A stretch of 21,664 nt of DNA from CALKZN01 sp050633585 (GTDB lineage: Bacteria > Pseudomonadota > Gammaproteobacteria > Arenicellales > Arenicellaceae). A program made the translations under genes and the position numbers. The notes below the pieces were generated by a model. That model searched no databases. It saw only the letters and a program-made list of their open reading frames with translations, and was not told the origin of the DNA. Positions 20,370 to 21,664 of this stretch are shown here, one piece after another. Numbering within the stretch: position 1 is the stretch's first letter; each line of letters opens with the position of its first letter. The stretch lies in NCBI GenBank assembly GCA_050633585.1, contig JBOEGT010000049.1, forward strand, positions 1 through 21,664. The letters run 5' to 3'.

Positions 20370-20410
20370 AACGCAATTAGTGTATTATTTAAGCTGCAAA
20401 GGAGTTGCAA

Positions 20411-21664
20411 ATGAATGACAAAGTATTCAGTAATTTAGCGATTATTTCATCGCGAACTCAAATAGGCATGAAAGCTATTTTGGTAGATGTAGAAGTACAC
20501 CTAGCCAATGGGTTGCCCGCTTTTAATGTGGTCGGCATGCCTGAAACGGCTGTGAAAGAAAGTAAAGACCGTGTTCGAAGCGCGATAACCAGTTCTCGCT
20601 TTGAATTTCCTGCTAAGCGTATTACTGTCAATTTAGCCCCAGCGGACGTACCGAAGATTGGAGGTCGCTTTGATTTGCCGATTGCTTTAGGCATTTTAAT
20701 CGCGTCGGGCCAAATACAAACCACGGAATTAAAAAATTACGAAGTGATTGGTGAGTTAGGGCTGACAGGAGAGGTTAAGGCTGTCAGTGGTTGCTTGCCA
20801 ACGGCCGTGGCTTGCCATAAAGAAAGAAAATCGTTGATGTTGCCTTCTGCATCTAGCCAAGAAGCGTGCTTAGTCGAAGGTTTGTCTGTCTATTCGGTAA
20901 GCAGCTTAATTGACGCGGCAGCACATTTGTCAGGTCAGGAGAAGCTAGCGTTAGATGAATTTCAAGTCAGCACTGAAATAAAAGACAAATCACAAAACTG
21001 CTTGAGTGATGTGAAAGGGCAAGCGCCGGCTAAACGCGCATTAGAAATAGCGGCTAGTGGAGGCCATCATTTGTTAATGTCTGGGCCACCGGGGTGTGGA
21101 AAAACCATGTTGGCATCCCGGTTTTCATCCGTATTACCAGAGCTGCATATTGATCAAGCATTGGATACTGCGTCGATTTATTCAATCTCTTCACTAGGTT
21201 TTGATCCCAAAAATTGGAAGCAACGGCCAATGAGAAGCCCTCATCATTCAGCAAGCGCCACAGCGTTAATTGGCGGCGGCTCTCGTCCGATGCCGGGTGA
21301 AATTTCATTGGCGCATAATGGAGTGTTGTTCTTAGATGAGTTACCTGAATTTCCAAGGCATGTGCTGGAACAGCTTAGGGAGCCTATTGAAGCGGGCTAT
21401 GTCAATATTGTTCGTGCTAATGCTAGGGTGGAATACCTCAGTGGTTTTCAATTAATTGCCGCTATGAATGTGTGCAAATGTGGTTATTTTGGTGATCAAT
21501 CTCAACCAGAGCGATGTGTTTGCAGTGCAACTAGTATTGAAAATTATCGTAACAAGATTTCTGGGCCATTGTTGGATCGTATTGATTTACATGTGCATTT
21601 ATGGCGCATGAATATTAGTGACTTGCAAAGTTTGCCTAAAAGTGAAACTAGCGTTGTTATTGCT
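20411..21664 (+). CDS. comM: ComM/YifB-family AAA+ ATPase (Mg-chelatase-like), 3'-partial
   Basis: 418 codons are open to the window end without a stop; full-length family members have about 500 residues, so the last fifth is missing. The N-terminal LonC-like domain reads IGMKAILVDVEVHLANGLPAFNVVGMPE and SKDRVRSAI. The AAA+ module shows Walker A GPPGCGKT (from about residue 222), RSPHHSAS, GEISLAHNGVLFLDELPEF with Walker B, and LLDRIDLHV near the end. A Cys-rich insertion (NVCKCGYFGD...CVCS) replaces the usual NPCPCGY wording. ComM is a helicase that drives branch migration during natural transformation in Haemophilus, Vibrio and Acinetobacter. A good ribosome-binding site (AAGGAG, 20399-20404) precedes ATG 20411. 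Whether this organism is naturally competent cannot be judged here. Confidence 0.93.
   Translation, partial: MNDKVFSNLAIISSRTQIGMKAILVDVEVHLANGLPAFNVVGMPETAVKESKDRVRSAITSSRFEFPAKRITVNLAPADVPKIGGRFDLPIALGILIASGQIQTTELKNYEVIGELGLTGEVKAVSGCLPTAVACHKERKSLMLPSASSQEACLVEGLSVYSVSSLIDAAAHLSGQEKLALDEFQVSTEIKDKSQNCLSDVKGQAPAKRALEIAASGGHHLLMSGPPGCGKTMLASRFSSVLPELHIDQALDTASIYSISSLGFDPKNWKQRPMRSPHHSASATALIGGGSRPMPGEISLAHNGVLFLDELPEFPRHVLEQLREPIEAGYVNIVRANARVEYLSGFQLIAAMNVCKCGYFGDQSQPERCVCSATSIENYRNKISGPLLDRIDLHVHLWRMNISDLQSLPKSETSVVIA

Overview
The window is a chromosomal segment of a gammaproteobacterium of moderate-to-low G+C. The main evidence is the conserved block tRNA-fMet, rimP, nusA, infB, rbfA, truB, then rpsO and pnp. 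A GlnK/AmtB operon with its companion TIGR02001-type outer-membrane protein, a UbiK-type gene next to a ComM-type gene, and a ZrgA-type zinc operon fit the same assignment. The genus cannot be named from the sequence. Two runs of N (224-349 and 3488-3564) are assembly gaps or masked bases, and both are flanked by repeated sequence.

Region 1 (1-3225): a four-gene, tightly coupled plus-strand operon. It encodes a His-rich ZrgA/DUF2796 zinc-binding protein (5' end outside the window, broken by the gap), a LolD/MacB-type ATPase, an FtsX/MacB-type permease and a DUF3299 lipoprotein. The two downstream junctions are ATGA overlaps.

Region 2 (3374-10074): a stable-RNA promoter with a GC-rich discriminator, initiator tRNA (one or two copies), an intrinsic terminator, then rimP-nusA-infB-rbfA-truB. 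These cover ribosome maturation, transcription elongation/termination, translation initiation and tRNA modification.

Region 3 (10211-14552): four genes sit between truB and rpsO, which are normally adjacent. They are a sodium:alanine symporter and alanine dehydrogenase (minus strand), a divergent Lrp/AsnC regulator, and a MalY/PatB-type aminotransferase-fold C-S lyase (minus strand) convergent with the regulator. The first three form an alanine uptake and deamination unit.

Region 4 (14671-17386): rpsO and pnp, each with a structured leader and each followed by an intrinsic terminator. The rpsO promoter shares the 12-mer TAGAATGCGCGC with the tRNA promoter.

Region 5 (17411-20010): a nitrogen-control operon with a well-formed sigma-54 promoter and an NtrC-like operator about 107 bp upstream of the predicted start. 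It drives a TIGR02001-type outer-membrane protein, the P-II protein GlnK and the ammonium channel AmtB, and ends in a strong terminator. The little-characterised outer-membrane protein inside an NtrC/sigma-54 operon is the most interesting biology here.

Region 6 (20068-21664): a ubiK-type gene, two consecutive hairpins, and the 5' part of a comM/yifB-type AAA+ gene cut by the window end.
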